Positions 32,623 to 40,833 of a stretch of 64,000 nt of DNA are shown one piece after another (the stretch's first letter is position 1; each line of letters begins with the position of its first letter). The DNA comes from Ardenticatenales bacterium (lineage in GTDB: Bacteria > Chloroflexota > Anaerolineae > Promineifilales > Promineifilaceae). Location: contig JACKBM010000014.1 of NCBI GenBank assembly GCA_020634575.1, positions 52,496 to 116,495 of the forward strand. Direction: 5' to 3'. The translations under genes and the position numbers were made by a program. The notes beneath the pieces were generated by a model, which saw nothing but the letters and a program-made list of their open reading frames with translations, ran no database searches and was not told where the DNA came from.

Positions 32623-34218
32623 ATGATGACAACGATTCGAGGATTTTGGCGCAACTTTATCGGGCAGAGAGCAGCAGAGGTGACGGAAACAGCCGCCACG
32701 ACGAAGGCCAGTGCAGACGTCTCCGCAACCCAGATCAACAGTCTGGACCTTGATATTGCTCCCAACGACCCGCTGCTGGCCTACGTACAGCAAAACCCCG
32801 GCGTTGTCGATGTGTCCCAGCTCAAATTGGGCTCCGCTGCCGTAACTGCCATGCGTGAAGCAGGTATTCGCCTCATTGTTCCCCTGGTGAGCCAGGGCGA
32901 ATTGATCGGCCTCATCAACCTGGGGAGCCGCCTCAGTGAGCAGGAATATTCCAGCGACGATCATAAATTGCTGGCCGACCTGGCGACGCAGGCCGCACCC
33001 GCCCTACGAGTGGCCCAACTGGTCAAACAACAACAGCAGGAAGCAGCCGAACGGGAGCGCATCGAGCAGGAGCTGAAAGTGGCCCGGCTCATCCAGCAAA
33101 CGCTGCTGCCCCAGGAGTTACCTGCCCTGGATAGTTGGGGCGTGTCTGCTTACTATCAACCTGCTCGGGCCGTGGGCGGCGATTTTTACGATTTTATCTA
33201 TTTCCCGGACGGCCGGATCGGTTTTGTAGTTGCCGATGTGACCGACAAGGGGGTACCGGCCGCGCTGGTGATGGCCACCACCCGCACCCTGCTGCGCGCT
33301 GCCGCCGAACGGCTGGAAGCGCCCGGTGCCGTTCTGGCCCGCACCAACGAGGTGCTGGTTGAGGAAATCCCGCCCAAGATGTTTGTCACCTGCTTCTACG
33401 CCGTGCTCAATCCCGCCACCGGTCACCTCCGTTACGCCAACGCCGGCCACGATGTGCCCTACCGCTACACGGCCGACGGGATCGTTGAGCTGCGAGCCAC
33501 TGGTATGCCGCTGGGTCTCATGCCCGGCATGGGTTACACCGAACAAGAGACTACGCTAGAGCCTGGCGAGTACGTTCTGCTGTACAGCGATGGCCTGGTA
33601 GAGGCGCACAATCCGGCGCGTGAGATGTTTGGGTTTCCACGCCTGCAAGAGTTAATGGCCCTACACGCTGACGGCGACACGCTCAACAATTTTTTGCTGG
33701 ATCATCTGGCTGCCTTCACCGGCCCTGGTTGGGAGCAGGAGGACGATGTGACACTGGTGACATTGCAAAGGCAAGCGCCGGCAAACAATGAAGCGTTATC
33801 TGTGAGCAGTGAGCCGGTTGAATTTGAAATTAGTTCAGCGCCAGGGAACGAACGGCTGGCGATGGAACGGGTTGCTGAGTTGGTGGCCGGCCGGCTGCCA
33901 GAGAATCGTTTACAGAAGCTAAAGACGGCCGTGGCTGAGGCCACCATGAACGCCATGGAACATGGCAACAAATACGATCCCGACAAGCCGGCGCGGCTCA
34001 GAGTTTACGTGACGGAAGCAGCAATTCGCGTCACCATCACCGACCAGGGCGGTGGGCCGCCGCTAAAGACCGCGACCAATCCCAATCTGGAGGCAAAACT
34101 GGCGGGCGAACAATCACCGCGCGGCTGGGGGCTGTTCCTGATTCAAAACATGGTGGATGAGCTGAATGTGCGCCAGGACGAGCATCATCACACCATGGAA
34201 CTTGTTATGTACCGGTGA
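32623..34218 (+). CDS. GAF - SpoIIE/RsbU phosphatase - RsbW-like HATPase fusion protein
   Basis: A 531-residue protein: a GAF-like domain (about 50-130), a charged coiled coil (132-160), a PP2C/SpoIIE phosphatase (about 175-395) and a C-terminal HATPase of the RsbW type (about 410-530). Phosphatase metal motifs are GGDFYDF, DVTDKG, YANAGH, YSDGL and DDVTLV. The HATPase has the N box EATMNAMEHGN, DQGGG and RGWGLFLI. In partner switching, the phosphatase dephosphorylates a STAS protein and the RsbW kinase phosphorylates it; here both activities are fused. Two STAS genes follow. The frame opens at 32518, but the ATG pair at 32623/32626 with GAGGAC is the sensible start. Confidence 0.95.
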   Translation: MMTTIRGFWRNFIGQRAAEVTETAATTKASADVSATQINSLDLDIAPNDPLLAYVQQNPGVVDVSQLKLGSAAVTAMREAGIRLIVPLVSQGELIGLINLGSRLSEQEYSSDDHKLLADLATQAAPALRVAQLVKQQQQEAAERERIEQELKVARLIQQTLLPQELPALDSWGVSAYYQPARAVGGDFYDFIYFPDGRIGFVVADVTDKGVPAALVMATTRTLLRAAAERLEAPGAVLARTNEVLVEEIPPKMFVTCFYAVLNPATGHLRYANAGHDVPYRYTADGIVELRATGMPLGLMPGMGYTEQETTLEPGEYVLLYSDGLVEAHNPAREMFGFPRLQELMALHADGDTLNNFLLDHLAAFTGPGWEQEDDVTLVTLQRQAPANNEALSVSSEPVEFEISSAPGNERLAMERVAELVAGRLPENRLQKLKTAVAEATMNAMEHGNKYDPDKPARLRVYVTEAAIRVTITDQGGGPPLKTATNPNLEAKLAGEQSPRGWGLFLIQNMVDELNVRQDEHHHTMELVMYR

Positions 34219-34247
34219 ATGGTTTGCCGGCCAAACGGAGAATGTAG

Positions 34248-34571
34248 ATGGCAGAAAAAACCGCAGCTTTTGCAGCTGAAACAAGATGGGAAGGCGAAAC
34301 GGCCGTACTCGACCTGCAAGGTGAGATCAACAGCCAGGCCGACGCTGCCCTGGACGCCGCTTATGCCGCAGCTGAGCAAGGCAATCCGCCGCGAATTGTG
34401 CTCAACTTTGCCGGGGTAGATTACATCAATAGCACCGGCATTGCGTTGATTGTGGGGTTGCTCGCCCGAGCGCGGACGGGCCATCGCTCTATCATCGCCA
34501 GCGGCCTCAGCGAGCATTATCGCGAGATCTTCACCATCACCCGGCTATCCGATTTTATGGAGATTCAGTGA
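34248..34571 (+). CDS. STAS-domain anti-anti-sigma-type protein (1)
   Basis: A 107-residue single STAS domain. The phosphorylation site is in DYINSTGIALI (S62, with T63 next to it). The strand VLDLQGEI and ending ITRLSDFMEI are typical of SpoIIAA/RsbV. It lies 29 bases after the SpoIIE-HATPase gene, so it is the likely substrate of both of its domains. A GGAG ribosome binding site precedes the ATG. Confidence 0.94.
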   Translation: MAEKTAAFAAETRWEGETAVLDLQGEINSQADAALDAAYAAAEQGNPPRIVLNFAGVDYINSTGIALIVGLLARARTGHRSIIASGLSEHYREIFTITRLSDFMEIQ

Positions 34572-34624
34572 ACTCAAGGTTGGATCATTCTAATTCAACG
34601 AGAACACCTAACAGGAGAAATCAC

Positions 34625-34984
34625 ATGTCTACTCAACTTAGCGCCACGGTCCGCAAATTACCGGCCGATGCCAGCATCATAGACATTCGCGGCGACATCA
34701 CCGGCCAGGCCGAAGAAATCCTTATGACAGCATATGGCCAGGCCAGCCAGGGCGGCACCAAAACGATCATCCTCAATTTTGAGGCGCTGGATTACATGAA
34801 CAGTTCTGGCATTGGTCTGCTGGTGACGATGTTGATCCGGGTACAGCGACAGAAGCAGCGTTTGTTGGCCTTTGGTCTGAGCGAACATTACCAGCAAATT
34901 TTCGAACTCACCCGCTTGAATGAGGCTATCGCCATTTACGACGATGAGACAGCGGCCATTACAGCCGTTGCTGCCCCCATCTGA
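34625..34984 (+). CDS. STAS-domain anti-anti-sigma-type protein (2)
   Basis: A 119-residue STAS protein with IIDIRGDITGQAEEIL at the N-terminus and the phospho-site region LDYMNSSGIGLLV (S60/S61). The frame opens at 34568, but the ATG at 34625 follows AGGAGAAA and begins MSTQLSATV. It is related to the previous STAS protein but not a copy. Two antagonists for one kinase/phosphatase would allow one pathway to have two outputs (inference). No sigma factor of the SigB/SigF type is in the window. Confidence 0.93.
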   Translation: MSTQLSATVRKLPADASIIDIRGDITGQAEEILMTAYGQASQGGTKTIILNFEALDYMNSSGIGLLVTMLIRVQRQKQRLLAFGLSEHYQQIFELTRLNEAIAIYDDETAAITAVAAPI

Positions 34985-35082
34985 TTTTCTGACTAATTCT
35001 GGCAATCAAATAGCGATTCATAGCAGGAGATCAGAGCCCTATTAATCTCCTGACTCTTTTCGCCTGCCCAAAAGAGGTAATC

Positions 35083-35823
35083 ATGAACGAGCAATCCTCA
35101 ACCCCCAAAACACCGCGGAACGCCGCCAGCTGGGCCCAGCCGGTTGATCGCATGGTCGCTGGCGACCTGCCCGCCGATGCCATCAATCTTAACGTGACCG
35201 GCCGGCGCCCATTGAGTCCCTTACAGGGTTTTGGCCAGCTATGGCAAAAAACATACCGTATTCGTCTGGATGGCGACGAATTGTCGCCGCAAACCCTCGT
35301 GGCCGAATGGAAGACCCATTTCCCCGAGTTTTGGCCCAAGGGCAACCGCTTCTTTGGCGCCACAGGCGGTGTGGCCCCCGGTGATGTGGCGGTGCTCAAT
35401 GTGGCGGGCCCCGGCGGCATGAAGCTCTCGACCGGCATCCGCGTGATGTATGCGGATGAGGAATCGTTTTCCTTCATGACGCCCGAAGGGCATATGTTTG
35501 CCGGGATGATCACCTTCAGCTCTTTTGTGGAAGATGGGCAGACGATTGCCCAGATCCAGGCGCTTATCCGGGCTAATGACCCGGTATATGAAATGAGCTT
35601 CCGCCTTGGCTTTGGTCACAAGGCAGAGGATGCTTTCTGGCACCAGACGCTGCGCAATCTGGGCGCGCATTTCAGCCGGACCGGCACTGTTTCCCAAACC
35701 AATGTTTTGGTCGACAAACGTGTACAATGGTCCGAAGCCAGAAATGTCTGGCAAAATGCTGCCATCAGAACGGCCGTTTATATGCCTGTCTATCTGCTTA
35801 AGCGGCTGACAAACAAAAGTTGA
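35083..35823 (+). CDS. Uncharacterised protein, possibly DUF1990-like or START-fold
   Basis: A 246-residue protein with no signal peptide. The middle (GDVAVLNVAGPGGMKLSTGIRVMYADEESFSFMTPEGHMFAGMITFSSF) and later part (YEMSFRLGFGHKAEDAFWHQTLRNLGAHF) faintly recall DUF1990/START-type ligand-binding folds; I do not claim membership. It ends 8 bases before the CrtI-like oxidoreductase, so the two are probably co-transcribed and may act on the same lipid-like substrate (inference). Confidence 0.7.
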   Translation: MNEQSSTPKTPRNAASWAQPVDRMVAGDLPADAINLNVTGRRPLSPLQGFGQLWQKTYRIRLDGDELSPQTLVAEWKTHFPEFWPKGNRFFGATGGVAPGDVAVLNVAGPGGMKLSTGIRVMYADEESFSFMTPEGHMFAGMITFSSFVEDGQTIAQIQALIRANDPVYEMSFRLGFGHKAEDAFWHQTLRNLGAHFSRTGTVSQTNVLVDKRVQWSEARNVWQNAAIRTAVYMPVYLLKRLTNKS

Positions 35824-35831
35824 CGTAAACC

Positions 35832-37250
35832 ATGTCCGAATTTGATGCAGTTGTGGTGGGATCAGGACCGAATGGGCTGGCTGCCGGCGTAACCCTGGCG
35901 CGTCAGGGTTGGCGTGTCCTGCTGCTGGAAGCAAAAGCGACCATCGGCGGCGGCATGCGCACGGCCGAGTTGACCCTACCTGGTTTCCACCACGACATCT
36001 GCTCGGCTATTCACCCTTTGGGAGTTGGTTCACCTTTCTTCAAATCGCTGGACCTGGCCGCCTTTGGGTTGGAATGGATTCAGCCGGAGCTGCCCCTGGC
36101 CCATCCTTTTGAGGATGGTACAGCCGTTGCCCTGTACAAAGATTTAGAGAAAACGGCCCGGCAATTGGGCGCAGACAGCAACACCTACCGGCGTGTTTTT
36201 GCCCCGATAGTCGCGGATTGGGAAAAGATTGCCCGCGAATTTTTGGGGCCGCTAAGTTTGCCGCGCCACCCCCTGGCAATGGCTAAATTTGGGTTGCGGG
36301 CGGTTTGGCCCACAACTACTTTTGCCAAAACCCTCTTCCGCAACGAGAAAACGAGGGCGCTGTTTGCCGGTTTGGCGGCACATTCGATCATGCCGCTGGA
36401 ATGGCCGCTAACAGCCGCTTTTGGCCTGATGCTCGGGGCCCTGGGGCACAAAGTGGGTTGGCCGTTGCCGCGCGGGGGCAGCCAGTCTATCGCCAATGCC
36501 CTGGCCGGTCTGTTCACCAGTCTCGGCGGCGAGATTGTGACGGAACACGAAGTGCAATCGTTGCGCGAGCTGCCTTCTGCGCGCGCCATCCTGCTAGATG
36601 TGACGCCACGCCAGCTTTTGAGCCTTGCTGGTGAGGCGTTACCGGCCGGTTACCGGCGCCAGCTGGAGAAATATCGCCAGGGGCCCGGTGTGTTCAAGGT
36701 GGATTGGGCCCTCAGCGAGCCAATTCCCTGGCGGGCAGAGCAGTGTCGCCGCGCCGGGACCGTTCATTTAGGACCCACGTTGAATGAGTTGGCACTGAGT
36801 GAACGGGTGATCTGGTACGGAGCCGTGGCGGAACAGCCCTATACGCTTGTGACCCAGCAAAGTCTGTTTGATGCGACCCGCGCTCCCGCCGGCCAGCATA
36901 CCGGCTGGGCCTACTGCCATGTTCCCAATGGCAGCACCGTCGACATGACCGAGCATATCGAAGCGCAAATTGAGCGCTTTGCTCCCGGTTTCCGCGACAC
37001 CATTCTGGCCCGTCATACGATGAGTGCGCCCGATTTTCAGCGCTATAACCCCAACTACATTGGCGGCGACATCAATGGTGGCGTCCAGAACTGGCGGCAG
37101 CTCTTCACCCGCCCGGTGCCCCGCTGGAACCCGTATTCGACGCCGCTGCCTGACCTTTTTCTCTGCTCGTCAGCCACGCCGCCAGGCGGTGGTGTACACG
37201 GCATGTGTGGCTATCATGCGGCGCAATCAGTCCTGCAGCGACATCGCTGA
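35832..37250 (+). CDS. CrtI/PYROXD2-like FAD-dependent oxidoreductase
   Basis: A 472-residue flavoprotein with an N-terminal Rossmann motif VVGSGPNGLAAGVTLA and the GG-doublet ATIGGGMRTAELT. A C-terminal FAD segment is also visible (LFLCSSATPPGGGVHGMCGYHAA). The FHHDICSAIHPLG block is typical of the phytoene-desaturase-like group that includes PYROXD2. The enzyme would remove or add hydrogens on a polyprenyl or similar substrate in the cytosol or at the membrane. There are no other carotenoid genes nearby, so a carotenoid role is not supported by context. Confidence 0.92.
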   Translation: MSEFDAVVVGSGPNGLAAGVTLARQGWRVLLLEAKATIGGGMRTAELTLPGFHHDICSAIHPLGVGSPFFKSLDLAAFGLEWIQPELPLAHPFEDGTAVALYKDLEKTARQLGADSNTYRRVFAPIVADWEKIAREFLGPLSLPRHPLAMAKFGLRAVWPTTTFAKTLFRNEKTRALFAGLAAHSIMPLEWPLTAAFGLMLGALGHKVGWPLPRGGSQSIANALAGLFTSLGGEIVTEHEVQSLRELPSARAILLDVTPRQLLSLAGEALPAGYRRQLEKYRQGPGVFKVDWALSEPIPWRAEQCRRAGTVHLGPTLNELALSERVIWYGAVAEQPYTLVTQQSLFDATRAPAGQHTGWAYCHVPNGSTVDMTEHIEAQIERFAPGFRDTILARHTMSAPDFQRYNPNYIGGDINGGVQNWRQLFTRPVPRWNPYSTPLPDLFLCSSATPPGGGVHGMCGYHAAQSVLQRHR

Positions 37251-37336
37251 TAGGCTGGACGACCTCTTGGTATTGCCAGGAATGCCGCTGCTCACTATAT
37301 GATTATTGAGTGCCTGAGTTGGGGTATCTTTTGTCC

Positions 37337-38032
37337 CTAAAGGCCGTAACCCAGTACGCGCGCCCCCGTCGGGCCGGGGCTGCCACCGGCCGGTTCCACC
37401 GTAATCCCAAACGCCCCATACTCCGCCAGTGGCCGGGCCGCGTCGATGGGCACGGTCGCGCCGCCGCCTTCGTCCACAGAGAAAATGGCGCCGCTCTGGC
37501 GCTGGCCGTCGACGATGAGCCAGAGTTGGTATTGTTGGTCAGCTGGCAATTCGGGCAGGCCGGTCACCGCTAACGTCGCCGTGCGTCCGTCTGCAGCGAT
37601 GTTGATGAGGCCGCTGGCCGCCGGGGCTGCGTCGGTAGGGGAGAGGGTGATCTGGCTATTGGCGTCGCGGCCGGCCAGTTGCCAGATGACGACGACACTT
37701 AAGAGGAGGACCAGCGCCGCCAGCGCCAGGACGGGTTGCCAGCGGGCGGGCGCCGACCGGCCAAATAACCGTTCCCACCAGGAAACGGCCGCCGGCTGTG
37801 GGGCCGGCGCGATGCGCTGGCGCAGGCGGGCCTTCAACGCTGGTGACGGATCGACTATAGGCGCTGCCAACGGCAGTTTATCGACCACAGTTGTGTAGTC
37901 GGCCAGTTCAGCCCGGCAGCTGGGGCAGCCGGCCAGATGGGCCACAACCTGGGCGCGTTCGCTCTGGTCTAGCAGGCTCAGGGCATAGTCGGGCAATATT
38001 TCCCGGATTTCGTCGTGCGTTAACTCGCTCAT
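37337..38032 (-). CDS. Anti-sigma factor (RskA type)
   Basis: A 231-residue protein with an N-terminal anti-sigma zinc-finger segment (HLAGCPSCRAEL: H33, C37, C40), a linker, one TM helix (about 97-115) and a C-terminal RskA domain outside the membrane (LPELPADQQYQLWLI, PTGARVLGYGL). It binds and holds the ECF sigma factor encoded just upstream. The start codon overlaps the sigma stop (ATGA), so the two are made together. The signal that releases the sigma factor is unknown. Confidence 0.95.
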   Translation of the reverse strand: MSELTHDEIREILPDYALSLLDQSERAQVVAHLAGCPSCRAELADYTTVVDKLPLAAPIVDPSPALKARLRQRIAPAPQPAAVSWWERLFGRSAPARWQPVLALAALVLLLSVVVIWQLAGRDANSQITLSPTDAAPAASGLINIAADGRTATLAVTGLPELPADQQYQLWLIVDGQRQSGAIFSVDEGGGATVPIDAARPLAEYGAFGITVEPAGGSPGPTGARVLGYGL

Positions 38033-38610
38033 GACCGTTCCTGCGCATCCGCCAGCAATGTCCGCAAACTCTTCAATGCGGCGCGAATGCGTCCCTTAAC
38101 CGTGCCCAGGGGTTGGGCTAATGCCGCCGCGACCTCGCTATGGCTGTAACCCTGAAAGAATGCCAGCGCCAGCGCCTCTTGCTGTTCTGGCGGCAGGGTT
38201 GCCAACGCCTGGCGGACCTGCTCCTGTTCGACCCTCGCCTGGGCCGCCTGTTCCGGCGCGATCGTCTCCGCCTGTGGCTCGTGGCCAACTTCGGCCCAGG
38301 TTACGCTATGTAGGGAAGGCCGTACCTTCTCCCGCCGCAACCAGTCAATGGCCCGGTTGCGCGCCATGCGGGACAGCCAGGTGCGGACCTGCGCCTGGCC
38401 ATGATCGTAGCTGGCGGCGCTAGCCCAGGCCCGGCTGAACACATCCAGGGTGACTTCCTCTGCTGCTTCCCGGTTCTGGACCACGCCGTAGGCAACCGAA
38501 TGGACCAGGCGCACATGGCGGTCGTATAGAAGCTCCAGCGCCTGCTGGTCTCCCTGCGCCATGCGTTGTATGAGAATGGAATCGGCCGGCGTCCTGCCCG
38601 CAGCTGCCAC
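38029..38610 (-). CDS. ECF RNA polymerase sigma factor
   Basis: About 193 residues with region 2 (ALELLYDRHVRLVHSVAYGVV, EEVTLDVFSRAW, RTWLSRMARNRAIDWLRR) and region 4 (ALATLPPEQQEALALAFFQGYSHSEVAAALAQPLGTVKGRI). The frame runs up to 38811, but that extension is not sigma-like. The GTG at 38610 has AAGGGG five bases upstream and gives the normal ECF length. It is paired with the RskA-type anti-sigma factor, and such pairs usually activate their own promoter on an envelope signal. Confidence 0.94.
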   Translation of the reverse strand: MAAAGRTPADSILIQRMAQGDQQALELLYDRHVRLVHSVAYGVVQNREAAEEVTLDVFSRAWASAASYDHGQAQVRTWLSRMARNRAIDWLRREKVRPSLHSVTWAEVGHEPQAETIAPEQAAQARVEQEQVRQALATLPPEQQEALALAFFQGYSHSEVAAALAQPLGTVKGRIRAALKSLRTLLADAQERS

Positions 38611-38940
38611 GTGAACCCCTTCTTGCTGAATTGGTGTTGGGCAGAATTCTATAGTGGCTCTGGCATGACTGCCAGCCAAAGGGCTCAGGCCGATGGTCCT
38701 TCTCTTCCTGGGCGGTAGCTTCCTTGACGGTAAACTGCGCTGCCTGCCTGGGGCACTAGCTATGTATACGCACAAAATGCGGGTCTGGATGACCCTGTGG
38801 CCGCCACACACCGACGTTTGACGTAGGACCCTGGTCAGGGACCGAACATTTCGCCCATCTGAATGGACAATTCCACCGATTCGCTCACGTCCGGCCAGGA
38901 GTAAAGTAAATCCATAGTCAGCGAACTTCTGGAGGACACC
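38611..38940. other. Intergenic region upstream of the ECF sigma gene
   Basis: About 330 bases between the sigma start (minus) and the broken gene at 38941 (plus). It must hold the sigma operon promoter and possibly one for the disrupted gene. I recognise no repeat, RNA or conserved promoter; an open frame continuing from the sigma gene up to 38811 does not look like coding sequence. Confidence 0.4.
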
Positions 38941-39640
38941 ATGTCACAACTTACCTTTTTACAACGTCTGGAACTGCTGGGGTATTACCCACTGCCGCGG
39001 GCTCACCCATTCAGCCCTGGTTTTAGCGGCCTGCTGACATTACTCAAGCAGGAGTCAAAGGGGCATGAGCCGGAATCTCTGCAGCTTTATCTGCTGGATT
39101 GGAACGGCAAGGCATCCCTGTTTGATCTGCGTGCCACTGGCAATCCGCCCCACTCAAGTACCGTCTGTCCCGGCCGTATCATCATTCGCAGCCAGCAGAA
39201 GCGGGAAGTAACTTTCTACACCTTTGGCGGCTCTTCTGGAATATGAGAGTCTGCCAGGAGAAACTCGTTTCTATCCGCCCGCAGCGCCTATCCTGGAACT
39301 GACTGAGGATCTGCTGGCCACGGCCAACCGGCTGGCCAATGAAACTGAGGCACTCTTTGCCCGGATTGAGACCGAACTACAAGTCAATCTCCAGCGCAGC
39401 TGCGCACGCGTCTGGCCCTGGCCGAGCGGAACTGGTTTACCTGGCCATCCTGGATCGCTGCTGCCGGAGGCGATGGCTTCCCTGCATCCATCCGAGTTCT
39501 CGGCGATGCTCGACGGGAACAACATTGGTACGCGGAAGCCAACCGCTGGCCGGATGAGCCGGTAGATCTCTATCAGCTGCTCGAGCAGCCGGTTCACAAA
39601 GTTGAGATTGACAAGCAGCAGAGCAGGCGCAGAGCGCCCC
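38941..39640 (+). pseudogene. Disrupted gene of unknown family (at least two frameshifts)
   Basis: The first frame (38941-39246) reads as a normal protein start (MSQLTFLQRLELLGYYPLPR ... REVTFYTFGG). The reading then continues in a second frame (ALLEYESLPGETRFYPPAAPILELTEDLL ... ALFARIETEL). From about 39390 it appears to move to a third frame (RTRLALAERNWFTWPSWIAAAGG ... PDEPVDLYQLLEQP). Joined, this would be about 230 residues. Either the gene is decaying or the consensus has indels here. I do not recognise the family. A GGAGGACACC site precedes the ATG, so the start is well formed. Confidence 0.65.
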
Positions 39641-39689
39641 GGAGAGACAACCTGGGGCAGATCCCCAGAACGAGAGTCCAGAAATACAA

Positions 39690-39720
39690 AAACAGCGGGA
39701 GCAACTCAATTGCTCCCGCT
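39690..39720 (-). terminator. Rho-independent terminator of the sdpI-like gene
   Basis: 11-base perfect arms (39694-39704 and 39710-39720; AGCGGGAGCAA and its complement) with loop CTCAA. On the minus strand the stem is followed by TGTTTTTGTATTTC, a proper T-run. It sits 32 bases past the stop of the SdpI-like gene. Confidence 0.9.
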
Positions 39721-39752
39721 GTCCGTTTCAGTCGAGGTTGCTGGTATCGCTT

Positions 39753-40472
39753 CTAGCCGGCGCTGCCTGTGATGCCGTTGTGTGCTTTCGGGTCGTTGCG
39801 CCAGACCAGGTAGGAGTAGACAAACAGGAAGATGATCATCGGGAACAGGGTTCCCAACATCACATACACCCACCAGGTTGCCGGCAGGAAGAGCGAACTC
39901 AGGACCAGCAGCAGGCCGGCGAGCATGAATAGTTTGCCGCCCAACCGATGGGTCTTGTCCCAGGCCAGGTCGCTGGCCAGCGTCCACGGGGTGCGAATTC
40001 CCATCATGTAGTTGCTGCGGATCTTGCCCAGGTAATTGCCAATGACCACAAACAGGACGCCTACCGAAATCGGCACCAGCCGGCCCACGTCCAGGTTGAA
40101 AGCCACGACGCCTGCTTCATGCAGCGCATTGATGACCAGGATCACATGCAGGACGAGGAAGTAGAAGAGCAGGACGGCCCACAGCGCCACGTAAGCCGTA
40201 CGCGACATGGCCAGGTTGCTCCGGCGCGGCTCAATGAAGGGGATGGCGGCGATCAGGCCAACCACGCCAATCATTACCAGCGGCAGCAGGTAAAAGCCCA
40301 GGAATTTACCGCCCCAACCATCGCAGACACCCGCCGCGTTCCAGTGAGTGCAGACTTCCTCACCCAATCCGGGACGGGTGGCGCCCCAGACAGAGAGCGC
40401 TAACATCACCACGACCACCACAGCGCTGATGACCAGCCAACGAACCAGGGTTTTATTGTCCAACTTGATCAT
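39753..40472 (-). CDS. SdpI-family membrane protein (DUF1648 + SdpI)
   Basis: A 239-residue protein with an N-terminal DUF1648 region (first TM at about 11-29, then THWNAAGVCDGWGGKFLG) and further TM segments. The SdpI hallmark is GNYLGKIRSNYMMGIRTPWTL followed by SDLAWDKTHRLGGKLF. In Bacillus, SdpI both confers immunity to the SdpC toxin and, when bound to toxin, sequesters the repressor SdpR. No SdpC-like toxin gene is in the window. The gene overlaps the ArsR-type regulator gene by 20 bases, as in an sdpRI operon. Confidence 0.93.
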   Translation of the reverse strand: MIKLDNKTLVRWLVISAVVVVVMLALSVWGATRPGLGEEVCTHWNAAGVCDGWGGKFLGFYLLPLVMIGVVGLIAAIPFIEPRRSNLAMSRTAYVALWAVLLFYFLVLHVILVINALHEAGVVAFNLDVGRLVPISVGVLFVVIGNYLGKIRSNYMMGIRTPWTLASDLAWDKTHRLGGKLFMLAGLLLVLSSLFLPATWWVYVMLGTLFPMIIFLFVYSYLVWRNDPKAHNGITGSAG

Positions 40473-40758
40473 GATCTTCTACCCCAAAATCGATTTTGAA
40501 CATGGCCATCATGGCCAGAACTGCTTCCTCCAGTACGGAAACATTAAGACGATAAATGATGGAGTTGCCGTCCCGGATCCCCTGGATCAGGTCTGCTTCT
40601 CGCAAGATGTTGAAATGGCGTGACAGAGACGGTTTGGCGATGTCAAATTGGTCAGCCAGCTCGCCTGCGCTCATCTCTCTTTCCCTGAGAAGCTGCAGAA
40701 TCTTACGTCGTGTCGGATCGGCCAGTGCTTTGTACGTTTTTTGCATCTCTTCATCCAT
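40453..40758 (-). CDS. ArsR-family autorepressor (SdpR-like)
   Basis: A 101-residue winged-helix protein: KTYKALADPTRRKILQLLREREMSAGELADQFDIAKPSLSRHFNILREADLI is the ArsR/SdpR DNA-binding domain, with no metal-binding Cys motif. Such proteins repress their own operon and are released when SdpI captures them at the membrane. Two adjacent palindromes between the promoter -10 box and the ATG are the probable binding sites. Confidence 0.93.
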   Translation of the reverse strand: MDEEMQKTYKALADPTRRKILQLLREREMSAGELADQFDIAKPSLSRHFNILREADLIQGIRDGNSIIYRLNVSVLEEAVLAMMAMFKIDFGVEDHDQVGQ

Positions 40759-40762
40759 TTTG

Positions 40763-40794
40763 TTAGCTATTTCGCTAATTAGCCAAAAAGCTAA
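40763..40794. promoter_or_regulatory. Tandem palindromic operators TTAGC-N6-GCTAA
   Basis: Two perfect palindromes of the same form, TTAGC-N6-GCTAA, lie directly side by side at 40763-40778 and 40779-40794. They fill the space between the -10 box (40800-40805) and the ATG (40758) of the ArsR gene, so bound repressor would block initiation. Confidence 0.85.
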
Positions 40795-40799
40795 ATAGA

Positions 40800-40828
40800 A
40801 AGATAAAAGAAATTTGCGCCGTTGTCAA
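40800..40828 (-). promoter_or_regulatory. Promoter of the sdpRI-like operon
   Basis: On the minus strand: TTGACA (40828-40823), exactly 17 bases, then TATCTT (40805-40800). The predicted transcription start falls in the tandem palindromes. Confidence 0.8.
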
Positions 40829-40833
40829 GCAAC

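Noticed and set aside
31898..32632. 244-residue minus-strand ORF
   Set aside because: Antisense to the third sensor gene; low-complexity His/Gln-rich composition.
35239..35934. 231-residue minus-strand ORF
   Set aside because: Antisense shadow crossing two real genes with good starts.
38611..38811. N-terminal extension of the ECF sigma factor
   Set aside because: The extra 67 residues are Arg/Pro-rich and unlike sigma factors; the GTG at 38610 has a proper ribosome binding site and gives the standard length.
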